Shown here: positions 55,055 to 63,184 of the stretch, in pieces
Layout of the letters: every line of letters starts with the position of its first letter
Position numbering within the stretch: position 1 is the stretch's first letter
NCBI RefSeq assembly: GCF_019890615.1
Contig: NZ_JAINVZ010000012.1
Span: forward strand, 1-64,000
Length of the DNA: 64,000 bases
Source: Streptantibioticus parmotrematis
Lineage (GTDB): Bacteria; Actinomycetota; Actinomycetes; Streptomycetales; Streptomycetaceae
Direction: 5' to 3'
Translations under genes and position numbers: made by a program
Notes under the pieces: model-generated
Seen by the model: the letters and a program-made list of their open reading frames with translations, nothing else
Database searches by the model: none
What the model was told of the DNA's origin: nothing

Positions 55055-55827
55055 TTCTCGACGGGCATTTCGTAGAGCAAGCCGGTTCTGTCGGCACGGT
55101 GGACGTAGCGCGACACCTCGAAGGGAACCCCGTCTTGGTCGCAGCTCGTGTGGAGAACTTCCAGCACAGGAACGCCTGGCAGGAGGTCAAGGGCTCGCGC
55201 CTCGTCGGGGGTCGGCATGCGGGCGCTGATCTCGTCTCTGACGGTGGTCATGATGTGGCCCAAGTCTTCGAGACGGCCGTAGATGCCGTCCTTCCCCGTC
55301 TTGGCCTGCATGAGCAAGGTCCCTTGAGCTTCCTCCCAACGCAGATATGTCGAGACGATCTGCACGGGTTCGTCGTTCGCGAAGTAGTGGTTCTCGCGGT
55401 GGACCACGCTCTCCTCGTCTGCGGGCACCTTCAGCCGCTCAGCGATGTCGGCTGGCGGCGTCTCGCGCGCGATCGATGGAACATCGATCCTCGGGATCTT
55501 TCCCTGGCGCTGGCACTCCAGCCGGAACGGCGTAAGACCGGTGGCACGGTTCTTGATCGAGTAGCGGTCACTCCCGAATCGGAAGAGCCGCTGAGGCTCA
55601 CGCACGAAGACGCCCTTGCCGTGCTTGGCGGTGACAAGGCCCTGCTCCGCAAGCAACCGGACAGCCTCTCGGGCCGTGTTGCGGGCTGCGCCGTACTCCT
55701 CTGCGAGGGCCCGCTCCGACTTCAGCTTGTCCCCGCCTCGGAGTGCTCCACTCTCGATCTGACGGCGGAGATCTTCTGCGATACGCCTGCTCGGAGGCGG
55801 TGAAGGGGGCGGGGTGGCCTGCGTCAT
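55051..55827 (-). CDS. GntR-family repressor, KorSA-like
   Basis: This 258-aa regulator has an N-terminal GntR winged HTH (LKSERALAEEYGAARNTARE, AVRLLAEQGLVTAKHGKGVFV) and a C-terminal UTRA effector domain (about 95-250). In pSAM2, KorSA represses pra and its own gene and so keeps the element integrated. Three palindromic operators lie in the divergent spacer upstream. ATG at 55827. The acetyltransferase gene is translationally coupled behind it. Confidence 0.9.
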   Translation of the reverse strand: MTQATPPPSPPPSRRIAEDLRRQIESGALRGGDKLKSERALAEEYGAARNTAREAVRLLAEQGLVTAKHGKGVFVREPQRLFRFGSDRYSIKNRATGLTPFRLECQRQGKIPRIDVPSIARETPPADIAERLKVPADEESVVHRENHYFANDEPVQIVSTYLRWEEAQGTLLMQAKTGKDGIYGRLEDLGHIMTTVRDEISARMPTPDEARALDLLPGVPVLEVLHTSCDQDGVPFEVSRYVHRADRTGLLYEMPVEK

Positions 55828-55842
55828 GCCTCCACTCTAGCA

Positions 55843-55920
55843 ACTGGCTCAAGCCAGATGCTTGACCCATGGCGCGGCACTGTGCTCAACTGGCTTAAGC
55901 CAGTAAGTGGCTCAAGCCAG
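55843..55920. promoter_or_regulatory. Three palindromic operators of the KorSA-like repressor
   Basis: CTGGCTCAAGCCAG (55844-55857), CTGGCTTAAGCCAG (55890-55903) and GTGGCTCAAGCCAG (55907-55920) form one motif, CTGGCTYAAGCCAG. They lie between the divergent repressor and Pra-position genes: the first close to the repressor start, the other two close together nearer the + strand gene. Confidence 0.88.
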
Positions 55921-55965
55921 TTGGGCGCTCCCTTGAGGTGCGTCCCCAACCGCAGGAGAGACGCA

Positions 55966-56295
55966 ATGCCGTCCTTCAAGATCGACCTTTCGACCGCTGT
56001 CGTGTTCGTGGCGACTGCGCCGGAACCGAAGATGGTCAACAAGAAGACTGGGGAGCGTGCGGTGGACCGGGAGACCGGTGCGGACCTTTCGACTGTGGGT
56101 CTGCTGATCTCGGATGAGGGGGAGGGGAACCTCTACCAGGTGACCATCCCGGAGACCGGGTATCAGGACGGACTGACGCCCGGCACGCCGGTCAAGGTCA
56201 CCGGTTTGAAGGCGCGGGACTGGGAGAACGAGTTCAACGGGCAGAAGCGCCACGGGATCTCGTTCCGTGCGATCGCGATCACAGCCGGGGTCTGA
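55966..56295 (+). CDS. Small AICE protein at the Pra position
   Basis: This 109-aa protein (MPSFKIDLSTAVVFVATAPE at the start) is predicted to be mostly beta strand. It is the first gene right of the repressor operators, where pSAM2 has pra, the activator of replication, integration and excision. Similarity to Pra itself is not clear from the sequence, so the role is from position only. The ATG at 55966 has AGGAGAG upstream. The transfer gene follows after 2 bp. Confidence 0.75.
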   Translation: MPSFKIDLSTAVVFVATAPEPKMVNKKTGERAVDRETGADLSTVGLLISDEGEGNLYQVTIPETGYQDGLTPGTPVKVTGLKARDWENEFNGQKRHGISFRAIAITAGV

Positions 56296-56297
56296 TC

Positions 56298-57644
56298 ATG
56301 TCGGATCTGTCGCTGTGGCTGGACGGTGCGGGTGCCTTAGTCGGCGTCGGTGGTCTGGGTGTCGCGAAGGTTCGGGCGCCTCGCCTGTACTGGGCGACGG
56401 TGGGCCTGCCGGTGACGTGGGGGCGGTTCTCGCTCTCGTACCGGGCGACGATGGATGTGTGTGGTCTGACGGTGCAGCCGTCTGGTCTGCGGGCGTTCAT
56501 GTCGCGTCGGATCGCCCGTGGTGAGGTGCAGCCGGTTCCGCCGAAGATTCGCCGGGTGCGGGGCACCTCGACGGGTCTTCGGGTCACGCTCCGTCTCCCG
56601 GCTGGTCTGGAGCCTGCCGACATCGCCGCCGCTTCCGAGCGTCTGCGGCATGCCTGGGGTGTTCACGCGGTGCACGTGATCCCGTCGAAGCCGGGCCATG
56701 TGGAGCTGCGGATGACCGGCTATGACGTGCTGCGCCGGGTGCGGATGCCGAAGAAAGCTGCCCCGCACGACCTGGTGGTTCCGGTCGCGCTGCGGGGCGA
56801 CGGCACGGCGTATGTGCGGAACTATCGCGAGATCCCGCACGCCCTGACTCTGGGGGCGAACCAGTCGGGCAAGTCGATGTATCAGCGCAACCTGATCAAG
56901 GGTCTGGCTCAACTGCCGCTCGCGCTGGTGGGGATCGACTGCAAGCGCGGTGTCGAACAGTCCCGGTACGCGGCGCGTCTGTCGGCGCTGGCCACGAATC
57001 CCGACGATGCCGCTTCCCTGATTGACGTGCTGGTCGCGGAGATGGAAGACCGCTTCGATCTGCTCGCCAAGTACGGCGTCTCGGATCTGTGGGAGCTTCC
57101 CGGGCATCTGCGCCCGGCGCCGGTCGTGGTGCTGGTCGATGAGATCGCGGAACTGTTCCTGATCTCCTCGAAGAAGGATGAGGACCGGCGCGAGCGGATC
57201 GTCACCGGTCTGATCCGCCTGGCCCAGTTGTCCCGCGCGGTCGGCATCTACCTGGAGATCTGCGGCCAGCGCTTCGGCTCCGAGTTGGGCAAGGGGGCCA
57301 CGATGCTCCGTGCCCAGCTCACCGGGCGTGTGGTGCACCGCGTGAACGACAAGCAGACCGCTGAAATGGGCCTGAGCGACGTGGCCCCGGAGTCCGTTCC
57401 GGCCGCGTGCACGATCCCCGCCGACCGCCCCGGCCTGGCCGTGGCTGCGGACGCTTCCGGGGGCTGGGGCCGGATCCGTACACCGCTCACGTCGGTGGAA
57501 GAAACCGCCGCCGTGTGCCGGGAGTTCGCCCATCTGATCCCGGACCTCCCGGCCCTGGAGCCGTTCCGCCCGGTAGTCCGGCCCGTCCCCGTCCCGGCGT
57601 CGAGTATTCCGCCGATGCCGACCAGGGCGCCGGCCATTCCCTGA
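56298..57644 (+). CDS. TraB-type FtsK/SpoIIIE DNA translocase for conjugation
   Basis: This 448-aa ATPase is of the kind that moves double-stranded DNA between mycelial cells in Streptomyces conjugation. A short membrane-associated N-terminal region precedes the FtsK domain. Walker A is LGANQSGKSMYQ near residue 190, Walker B is VVVLVDEIAEL near residue 280, and CGQRFGSELGKGATMLRAQL follows. The Pro-rich C terminus replaces a long gamma domain. ATG at 56298. Confidence 0.92.
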   Translation: MSDLSLWLDGAGALVGVGGLGVAKVRAPRLYWATVGLPVTWGRFSLSYRATMDVCGLTVQPSGLRAFMSRRIARGEVQPVPPKIRRVRGTSTGLRVTLRLPAGLEPADIAAASERLRHAWGVHAVHVIPSKPGHVELRMTGYDVLRRVRMPKKAAPHDLVVPVALRGDGTAYVRNYREIPHALTLGANQSGKSMYQRNLIKGLAQLPLALVGIDCKRGVEQSRYAARLSALATNPDDAASLIDVLVAEMEDRFDLLAKYGVSDLWELPGHLRPAPVVVLVDEIAELFLISSKKDEDRRERIVTGLIRLAQLSRAVGIYLEICGQRFGSELGKGATMLRAQLTGRVVHRVNDKQTAEMGLSDVAPESVPAACTIPADRPGLAVAADASGGWGRIRTPLTSVEETAAVCREFAHLIPDLPALEPFRPVVRPVPVPASSIPPMPTRAPAIP

Positions 57645-57727
57645 CCCACCCCGCACCACGGTCGGCGTGACCGCCTCACGCCAGGTCCCTACCCCTCCAT
57701 GCCCAAACCCAGAAACGGAGACTCGCT

Positions 57728-57928
57728 ATGTCCATCCTCAACAGGGCCGCAAAGGCCAGTGCCAACGCCCGCAACATCGCCTCTGACCTGCACAAGCAGG
57801 GGCGCGACCACTTCAACGACCCCACATGGCGGGAAGCCATGAAGGACGTCAACAGCGCCTTTGACGCCGCCTACGAAGCGGGCTACGACCACCAGGACAT
57901 TGGTGACGCCGCCAGCCGGATCCGGTGA
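57728..57928 (+). CDS. Small AICE protein, putative spread gene
   Basis: This is a 66-aa soluble protein (MSILNRAAKASANARNIASD) that appears helical. It is in the spread gene cluster after the transfer ATPase. Its TGA overlaps the GTG of the next gene. No domain is recognised; its position suggests a role in intramycelial spread. Confidence 0.7.
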   Translation: MSILNRAAKASANARNIASDLHKQGRDHFNDPTWREAMKDVNSAFDAAYEAGYDHQDIGDAASRIR

Positions 57929-58116
57929 GCGTCGTGGCTGCTCGCCCGTCCACTCGCCGCGTGAGGAAGCCGAAGCCGGTCCCGTGCCCGGACTGCCAGG
58001 CCGGTCAGGTTCTGGAGCCCTTCCAGGTCGGCGGCCGCAAGAAGCGCACCAGCGACGACCGGCAGGGGGCCTTGTGCCTGACCTGCCTCGGTACCGGCGA
58101 AGCCCCGACCGACTGA
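57925..58116 (+). CDS. Small zinc-ribbon-like AICE protein
   Basis: This 63-aa basic protein has two CxxC pairs (PVPCPDCQAG and ALCLTCLGTG), a likely zinc ribbon similar to the DnaJ central domain. It overlaps the preceding gene by 4 bp. A second protein of this type is encoded at 59904. Confidence 0.7.
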   Translation: MSVVAARPSTRRVRKPKPVPCPDCQAGQVLEPFQVGGRKKRTSDDRQGALCLTCLGTGEAPTD

Positions 58117-58190
58117 AACCCGCTGGGACCGGGCGGCCGGAGAACACTTCCCGCCCGGCCCCGGCCGCTACCTCGAAGGAGGTGAAGACC

Positions 58191-58874
58191 GTGAGCCGCA
58201 AGATCCGCCCGGACGCTGTTCTTGTACAGGCCGTGATCGCTGGTGCGCTGTCCTTCGCCCACCTGCACGACATCGCTGAAGCGGCCGGACAGGACGGCTG
58301 GAAGGCCTGGGCCTACCCGATCAGCGTAGATCTGCTCCTGGTCGCCGCCTGGCACCGCATCCGCACCCTGCGCGCCGATCACCACGCCGCCCGGGCCGCC
58401 TGGTCCTGGTTCGGCACCGCGCTGATCGCCTCGCTCGGGGCGAACATCGCCACTGCCGGACTCCTCGACCTGCACGCCGTGCCGATCTGGCTCCGTATCC
58501 TCGTCGCCGGATGGCCCGCCCTCGCCTTCCTCGGCGGAACGCTCCTCGTTCACACTCCCGCCGACCCGGCGCCGCAGCCTTCACAGTCTGTGGACGAACG
58601 GGCCCTGCCGGAAGTCGAGTTGCGACGCGATGACGAACCCGAGCCCGCGCCCGAGCCTGTTGTGGTCCCGGCGCCTGAGCTTCCCGCCGCCGCTGCCGCA
58701 CCGGTGACCGAAGGGCCGGTGGTTCCGCCCGCGCTGCTCGACCACGCCCGCAAGATCGCTGACGCCCACCGGGCTACGGCCGGTGAACCCCTCGACCGCG
58801 ACGCCCTGCGAGCCCGCCTCGGCCTGCCCGCACCGATGGCCGACGCGATCGCCACGCACCTCCAACTCACCTGA
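58191..58874 (+). CDS. spdB: SpdB-like membrane protein (DUF2637)
   Basis: This 227-aa protein has about four membrane spans in its first half (AVIAGALSFAHLHDIA, AYPISVDLLLVAAWHRI, GTALIASLGANIATAGLLDL and ILVAGWPALAFLGGTLLV), the DUF2637 pattern of Streptomyces plasmid spread proteins. A Pro/Glu-rich linker and a small C-terminal helical domain follow. I chose the GTG at 58191 because AAGGAGG precedes it by 8 nt. It probably helps distribute the element along the recipient mycelium. Confidence 0.85.
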   Translation: MSRKIRPDAVLVQAVIAGALSFAHLHDIAEAAGQDGWKAWAYPISVDLLLVAAWHRIRTLRADHHAARAAWSWFGTALIASLGANIATAGLLDLHAVPIWLRILVAGWPALAFLGGTLLVHTPADPAPQPSQSVDERALPEVELRRDDEPEPAPEPVVVPAPELPAAAAAPVTEGPVVPPALLDHARKIADAHRATAGEPLDRDALRARLGLPAPMADAIATHLQLT

Positions 58875-58893
58875 CCAGAAAGGAATGTTCGCC

Positions 58894-59082
58894 ATGTCCG
58901 CCTACCGGCGCTTCCGCGATGTCCAGCGCATCGGCCCGGTCACCGTCGCCACCTTCTACGACGGCCGGGGCCGCGAGCGCCACACGGCCGCCTGCACCGC
59001 CCCGCGCTGCGACTTCTCCGCCGAGTACGCCAACCGCTCGGCCGCCGAACTCGCCGCCCGTACTCACCGCTGCTCGGCCTAG
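58894..59082 (+). CDS. Small mobile-element transfer protein
   Basis: This is a 62-aa protein, MSAYRRFRDVQRIGPVTVAT followed by a Cys-containing region (AACTAPRCDFSAEYANRSAA) and a final HRC. It matches the short 'mobile element transfer protein' type found beside SpdB in many Streptomyces elements. Two Cys plus a His and a Cys could bind zinc. ATG at 58894 has AGAAAGGA upstream. Confidence 0.75.
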   Translation: MSAYRRFRDVQRIGPVTVATFYDGRGRERHTAACTAPRCDFSAEYANRSAAELAARTHRCSA

Positions 59083-59095
59083 AAGGGGTTTCGTC

Positions 59096-59254
59096 ATGAA
59101 CGTTCCGCTCTGGCTCGCCCTGATCGTCGTGGGAGTCCTCGGGATCAAGCTCGTCCGCCCGCCGTGGTGGCTCGTGGCCGTGGTCCTGCTCGGCGGCTAC
59201 CTCCTCGCCGACAGCTTCCTGTCCCCCGCGATCAACACCGCCCTCCACAAGTGA
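59096..59254 (+). CDS. Very small membrane protein of the AICE
   Basis: This is a 52-aa protein with two hydrophobic segments (PLWLALIVVGVLGIKL and WWLVAVVLLGGYLLADSFL). It lies 13 bp after the preceding gene. It is probably another spread component; the family is not recognised. Confidence 0.7.
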   Translation: MNVPLWLALIVVGVLGIKLVRPPWWLVAVVLLGGYLLADSFLSPAINTALHK

Positions 59255-59277
59255 TCATGAAACGAAGGGAGTTCCTG

Positions 59278-59574
59278 ATGTTCACCCCGAAATACCCGGT
59301 CTCCGACACCCTCACCGCACTGCGCAACGCCACCCGCCCCAGCCAGGCCGCCCCGGTCTCGGCCGAGCACCACGACCCGGCCCCCGTCCCCCCGACGCGT
59401 CCGGCGATCAACCTCACGCCCGGCAGCACCCTCGCCCTGGTCGGTGGCGGCACGGCCGTGGTGTTGATCGTCGGTGCCGTGCTGGTCTCCATGCTCTTGG
59501 CGGTCGCGATCACCGGGGCTTCGGTCGCCGTGTGCGCGGTCGTCGTCCGTTCCCTCATGAACCACAACCACTGA
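59278..59574 (+). CDS. SpdD-like membrane protein
   Basis: This 98-aa protein begins MFTPKYPVSDTLTALRNATR, which resembles SpdD-type proteins of Streptomyces elements. One or two membrane spans lie near the C terminus (ALVGGGTAVVLIVGAVLVSM). The ATG at 59278 is chosen over 59257 because GGGAG lies 7 nt upstream of it. Confidence 0.72.
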   Translation: MFTPKYPVSDTLTALRNATRPSQAAPVSAEHHDPAPVPPTRPAINLTPGSTLALVGGGTAVVLIVGAVLVSMLLAVAITGASVAVCAVVVRSLMNHNH

Positions 59575-59585
59575 AAGGACTTGTC

Positions 59586-59810
59586 ATGGGCCTGTTCAAC
59601 CGCAAGCCAACCAGCACCACCTCGGCCGACCCGGCCATGGCCGAACTCGGCCGCGAGTACGCCAACGCCCGCCGCCACGGCGACCGCAAGACCATGAACA
59701 AGATCCGCCGCGAGATCAACACCAGCGACAAGGACCTGTCGTCGTTCGCCGACGGCATCAACGCCTACGACGCGGTTCCGCCCGCCTACTCGCGCCGCAA
59801 CCGCCGCTAG
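59586..59810 (+). CDS. Small charged AICE protein
   Basis: This is a 74-aa hydrophilic, probably helical protein (MGLFNRKPTSTTSADPAMAE then a region rich in Arg, Lys and Asp). It starts 11 bp after the SpdD-like gene. No domain is recognised. Confidence 0.68.
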   Translation: MGLFNRKPTSTTSADPAMAELGREYANARRHGDRKTMNKIRREINTSDKDLSSFADGINAYDAVPPAYSRRNRR

Positions 59811-59903
59811 CGACACCCGGAGCGGCCTCGGTCGCCAAACTTCCGCCGCTCCGGGCGCCTTCCCACCCTCCAGATCCAACGGACCCGAAAGGCAAGTCCC
59901 ATC

Positions 59904-60092
59904 ATGCCCCAGCACACCCCTGCCCAAAATCGGCCCGTCTGCCAACACTGCGACGGCTTCGCCACCGTCACGATCACCACCGGCACCCGCAACCCGGACG
60001 GCTCCCGCCAGACTCTCACCGCCACCTGCGCCGCCTGCAACGGCCACGGCCACACCACCCCGGCCGCCACGCTCGCCCGGACGGGGCGGTGA
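59904..60092 (+). CDS. Small zinc-ribbon-like AICE protein, second copy type
   Basis: This 62-aa protein has CQHCDGF and CAACNGHGH, two CxxC pairs separated by about 30 residues, as in a DnaJ-type zinc ribbon. Its TGA overlaps the GTG of the next gene. Confidence 0.7.
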   Translation: MPQHTPAQNRPVCQHCDGFATVTITTGTRNPDGSRQTLTATCAACNGHGHTTPAATLARTGR

Positions 60093-60292
60093 CCGCGATG
60101 AGCGATCTGACTCCCACCTCCGAGCGTCCCGGCCTGCACGTCAGTAAGCCGTCACCCTCCGCCCCCGCCACCGCATCTGCGGCCTGTCACTGCGGCGCCT
60201 CCGCGACCGCCACGGGCGACGCCCAGGTCAAAGCGCTCGTCGACGGCTACACCGCTCACCACGGGCCCGCCCACCAGCGGACGGGGCGCTGA
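60089..60292 (+). CDS. Small AICE protein before the replication gene
   Basis: This is a 67-aa frame from GTG at 60089 (overlapping the previous stop); an ATG at 60098 is an alternative start. It contains CHCGA and an HH...H tail, a possible metal site. It ends 2 bp before the replication initiator. The function is unknown. Confidence 0.62.
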   Translation: MTAMSDLTPTSERPGLHVSKPSPSAPATASAACHCGASATATGDAQVKALVDGYTAHHGPAHQRTGR

Positions 60293-60294
60293 CC

Positions 60295-61683
60295 ATGACC
60301 GACACCGCCACCATGGCGGGCCTGGACCCGGCCACCCTCGCCGACGTGCTGAGGGTCGCCGGGTCCCCGGGCTTCGACCGCATCCAAGACCAGATCCGCC
60401 GTACTGGCGGCTGCTCCGACCCGATCCACCTCCAGGGCGCCACCGTCACCCGGCACCGCGTCACCGGGCAGGTTCTCCACGCCTACTCGACCGACACCGA
60501 ACCCGGTGGACGCCTGCGGATCGCGTGCGGCAACCGCCGTGCCTCCCGCTGCCCCGCCTGCGCCTGGACCTACGCGGGCGACACCTACCACCTCATCCGC
60601 GCCGGACTCGTCGGCGATCCTGACAAGGGCACCCCGCACACCATCCGCGACCACCCCCGTGTCTTCGCCACCCTCACCGCCCCCAGCTTCGGCCCCGTCC
60701 ACAACCGGCCCGGAACCCGCCCCTGCCGCTGCGGCACCCACCACCCCGACGACGCAACCGAGTTGGGAACCCCACTCGACCCCACCACCTACGACTACGC
60801 GGGCGCGGTGCTGTGGAACAACCACGCCTCCGACCTGTGGCGCTACTTCACGATCTACCTCCGCCGCGAAATCGCCAAGCGCGCCGGCCTCACCCAGAAA
60901 GCCGCCCGCGAACAGTCCCGCCTAGCCTTCGGCAAGGTCGCCGAATACCAGAAGCGCGGCGCCGTGCACTTCCACGCAGTGATCCGCTTCGACGGACCCG
61001 AAGGACCCGACACCCCGCCCCCGCACTGGGCCACCGTCACACTGCTTACCGACGCTATCCACGCCGCCGCTGCCCGCGTTCAGGTCGATGTTCCGCCCGC
61101 TGGTGACCACCCCGCTCGCGTCCTCGGCTGGGGCACACAGCTCGACGTACGCCCCATCAAGGCCTTCGGAGACGGTGCCGAGATCACCGAACAGGCCGTG
61201 GCCTCCTACGTCGCCAAGTACGCCACCAAAGCCGCCGAAACCACCGGTACCGTAGACCGCCGCGTCGGCAACCGCGAAGCCCTCCTGCTACTCGGCGTGC
61301 CCGACCACCCCCGGCGCCTGATCGAGGCATGCCTCGACCTCCACGACGCCTACCCCGATCGCAAGCTCCGCGACTGGGCGCACATGCTCGGCTTCCGGGG
61401 CCATTTCTCCACCAAGTCTCGCGGCTATTCCACCACCCTCGGCGCCCTGCGCCAGGTCCGCGCCGACTACCGCGCCGCACAGCAACGCGAAGCCCTCGGC
61501 CTCCCCGACCCCGACGACGAGGCGACCACGCTCACCCTCACCCACTGGACTTACGCGGGCCACGGCCACACCCCCGGCGAATCCTGGCTCGCCGCCAACA
61601 TCGCCCGGGAGCTCCAGGCCAACCGCGACACCGCACGCGAAGCCATGGCAGATCTACAGGACTGGGAGGAATCCGCAGCATGA
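60295..61683 (+). CDS. repSA: RepSA-like rolling-circle replication initiator
   Basis: This 462-aa initiator is of the pSAM2 RepSA type. Two Cys clusters (ASRCPACAWTY and RPCRCGTHH) resemble zinc sites. The metal-binding HUH motif is GAVHFHAVIRF near residue 225, and the nicking tyrosine lies in SYVAKYATK near residue 305. It would nick the double-strand origin of the excised circle. The ATG at 60295 follows the small gene by 2 bp, and its TGA overlaps the xis ATG. Confidence 0.9.
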   Translation: MTDTATMAGLDPATLADVLRVAGSPGFDRIQDQIRRTGGCSDPIHLQGATVTRHRVTGQVLHAYSTDTEPGGRLRIACGNRRASRCPACAWTYAGDTYHLIRAGLVGDPDKGTPHTIRDHPRVFATLTAPSFGPVHNRPGTRPCRCGTHHPDDATELGTPLDPTTYDYAGAVLWNNHASDLWRYFTIYLRREIAKRAGLTQKAAREQSRLAFGKVAEYQKRGAVHFHAVIRFDGPEGPDTPPPHWATVTLLTDAIHAAAARVQVDVPPAGDHPARVLGWGTQLDVRPIKAFGDGAEITEQAVASYVAKYATKAAETTGTVDRRVGNREALLLLGVPDHPRRLIEACLDLHDAYPDRKLRDWAHMLGFRGHFSTKSRGYSTTLGALRQVRADYRAAQQREALGLPDPDDEATTLTLTHWTYAGHGHTPGESWLAANIARELQANRDTAREAMADLQDWEESAA

Positions 61684-61886
61684 CCACGACCGTGATCCAA
61701 CCGAAGTGGCACAGCACGGCGGACGTTGCGGCCATGCTCGGCTTCGGCCTGTCCAAGACCAAGATGCTGGTTCTCACCGGAGAGATCCGCTCGGTGAAGA
61801 TCGGCCGCAACCGGCGCATCCTGCCGGAATGGGTGGACGACTACATCCAGCGTGTCACCTCCGCACCTGAGGGGGTGTCAGCATGA
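61680..61886 (+). CDS. xis: Excisionase of the AICE
   Basis: This 68-aa MerR/Xis-type HTH protein has HSTADVAAMLGFGLSKTKML then a wing, GEIRSVKIGRNRRILPEWVD. It works with the integrase to excise the element. The ATG overlaps the replication gene stop (ATGA), and its own TGA overlaps the integrase ATG. Replication and excision are therefore expressed together. Confidence 0.88.
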   Translation: MTTTVIQPKWHSTADVAAMLGFGLSKTKMLVLTGEIRSVKIGRNRRILPEWVDDYIQRVTSAPEGVSA

Positions 61887-63109
61887 GCGGCAAGCGGGGC
61901 AACGGCGAAGGTTCGATCTACCCGTACAGGAACAGCTTCGCCGCGTACGTCTGGGTCGATACCCCAGAGGGCAAGCGCAAGCGGAAGTACGTGTACGGCA
62001 AGACCCGGGATGAGGTCCACGACAAGTGGATCAAGCTGCATGCCGAAGCCAAGAAGGGGCCGGTGGCCACTAGGCACCGCACTCTTGCGGTTTTCCTCGC
62101 GTACTGGCTCGGCGAGATCGTTAAGCCGAACTTGGCGCCACTGACGTACGTGTCGTACGAGGGTTCCGTGCGGCTCTACATCAACCCGCATCTCGGCTCC
62201 AAGCGGCTCGACAAGCTCACGGTTCGGGACGTGCGTGAATGGATCAACAAGCTCGCGGCCACGTGCCAGTGCTGCGCTCAAGGCAAAGATGCCAAGCGTC
62301 GGTCGGCGGCCCAACGCTGCTGCGCAGTCGGCGAGTGCTGCGAGGCTCACCCGTCTCGGCGCGTCGTCCAGGCGGCACGCGATGCCCTCCGGGCAGCTCT
62401 TACGCACGCGGTGACCGAAGAGGAGATCGGCAAGAACGTAGCCTCCTTGGTCAAGGTCCCCAAGCCTCGGCGGAAGAGGATCAAGCCTTGGTCAGTCGCC
62501 GAAGCGGGCCGGTTCCTGGCCGACTGCGCCGCTCGTGAAGATCACCTGTTCGCGGCCTGGATGCTCGTGCTCTGCCTCGGTCTGCGCCGGGGTGAGGTGC
62601 TGGGCCTGACCTGGAAGTCGGTCGATTTCGAGGCGGGCGAGATCTACGTGGACCACCAGATCCAGCGGGCCGGGCGCCAGATCTTGCACCGCGAGACCAA
62701 GACCGAGGAATCAGACGACTTCCTGCCGCTGCCCGCTCTGTGCGGGAAGGCGCTCAAGTTGCGTCGGGCGCAGCAGCTCGGGGACCGGAAGGCTGCCGGG
62801 GAGCTTTGGCAAGACACCGTTGGGCTGGTCTTCACCACGAAGTACGGAACACCGATCGAACCGGGCAACCTGACCCGCATGTTCGCCCTGAGGGCCCGCC
62901 GCGCTGGCGTCCGGGTCATCCCGCTGCGGAACACGCGGCACACGTGCAGTTCGCTCCTGGTCGCGCTCAAGGTGCACCCGAAGATCGCCCAACGCATCCT
63001 GAGGCACTCACAGATCGCCATGACGATGGAGGTCTACGCCGAGGCCAGTGAAGAGGAAGTGCGCGCCGCACTCGGCAAGCTGTCCGACGCCATGGGCGGT
63101 ACCGGCTGA
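61883..63109 (+). CDS. int: Tyrosine integrase of the AICE (IntSA-like)
   Basis: This 408-aa recombinase has an N-terminal arm-binding domain (GNGEGSIYPYRNSFAAYVWV), a SAM-like core-binding domain (65-200) and a catalytic domain. The catalytic residues are Arg in LGLRRGEVLGL, Arg and His in LRNTRHTCSSLL, His in LRHSQIAMT and the nucleophile in MEVYAEASEEE. The core-binding domain contains a Cys-rich insertion (CQCCAQG ... CCAVGECC), as I recall in IntSA-type enzymes. It acts on the tRNA-Arg 3' end immediately to the right. Confidence 0.93.
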   Translation: MSGKRGNGEGSIYPYRNSFAAYVWVDTPEGKRKRKYVYGKTRDEVHDKWIKLHAEAKKGPVATRHRTLAVFLAYWLGEIVKPNLAPLTYVSYEGSVRLYINPHLGSKRLDKLTVRDVREWINKLAATCQCCAQGKDAKRRSAAQRCCAVGECCEAHPSRRVVQAARDALRAALTHAVTEEEIGKNVASLVKVPKPRRKRIKPWSVAEAGRFLADCAAREDHLFAAWMLVLCLGLRRGEVLGLTWKSVDFEAGEIYVDHQIQRAGRQILHRETKTEESDDFLPLPALCGKALKLRRAQQLGDRKAAGELWQDTVGLVFTTKYGTPIEPGNLTRMFALRARRAGVRVIPLRNTRHTCSSLLVALKVHPKIAQRILRHSQIAMTMEVYAEASEEEVRAALGKLSDAMGGTG

Positions 63110-63112
63110 CGC

Positions 63113-63132
63113 GGTTGCTGTACTTCGCTGCT
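63113..63132 (+). repeat. AICE inner-end repeat, right copy
   Basis: This is identical to 54023-54042 and lies 52 bp inside attR, directly after the integrase stop. It is a probable integrase arm-binding site. Confidence 0.7.
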
Positions 63133-63143
63133 ATACAGCACGA

Positions 63144-63179
63144 CAAAGCCCCCTCCGGAATGATCCCGAGGGGGCTTTG
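63144..63179 (-). terminator. Element-borne terminator for tRNA-Arg
   Basis: CAAAGCCCCC pairs with GGGGGCTTTG, the same stem as the one left of attL but with a different loop. The element thus restores both the tRNA 3' end and a terminator. It also serves int from the other side. Confidence 0.82.
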
Positions 63180-63184
63180 ACCTG

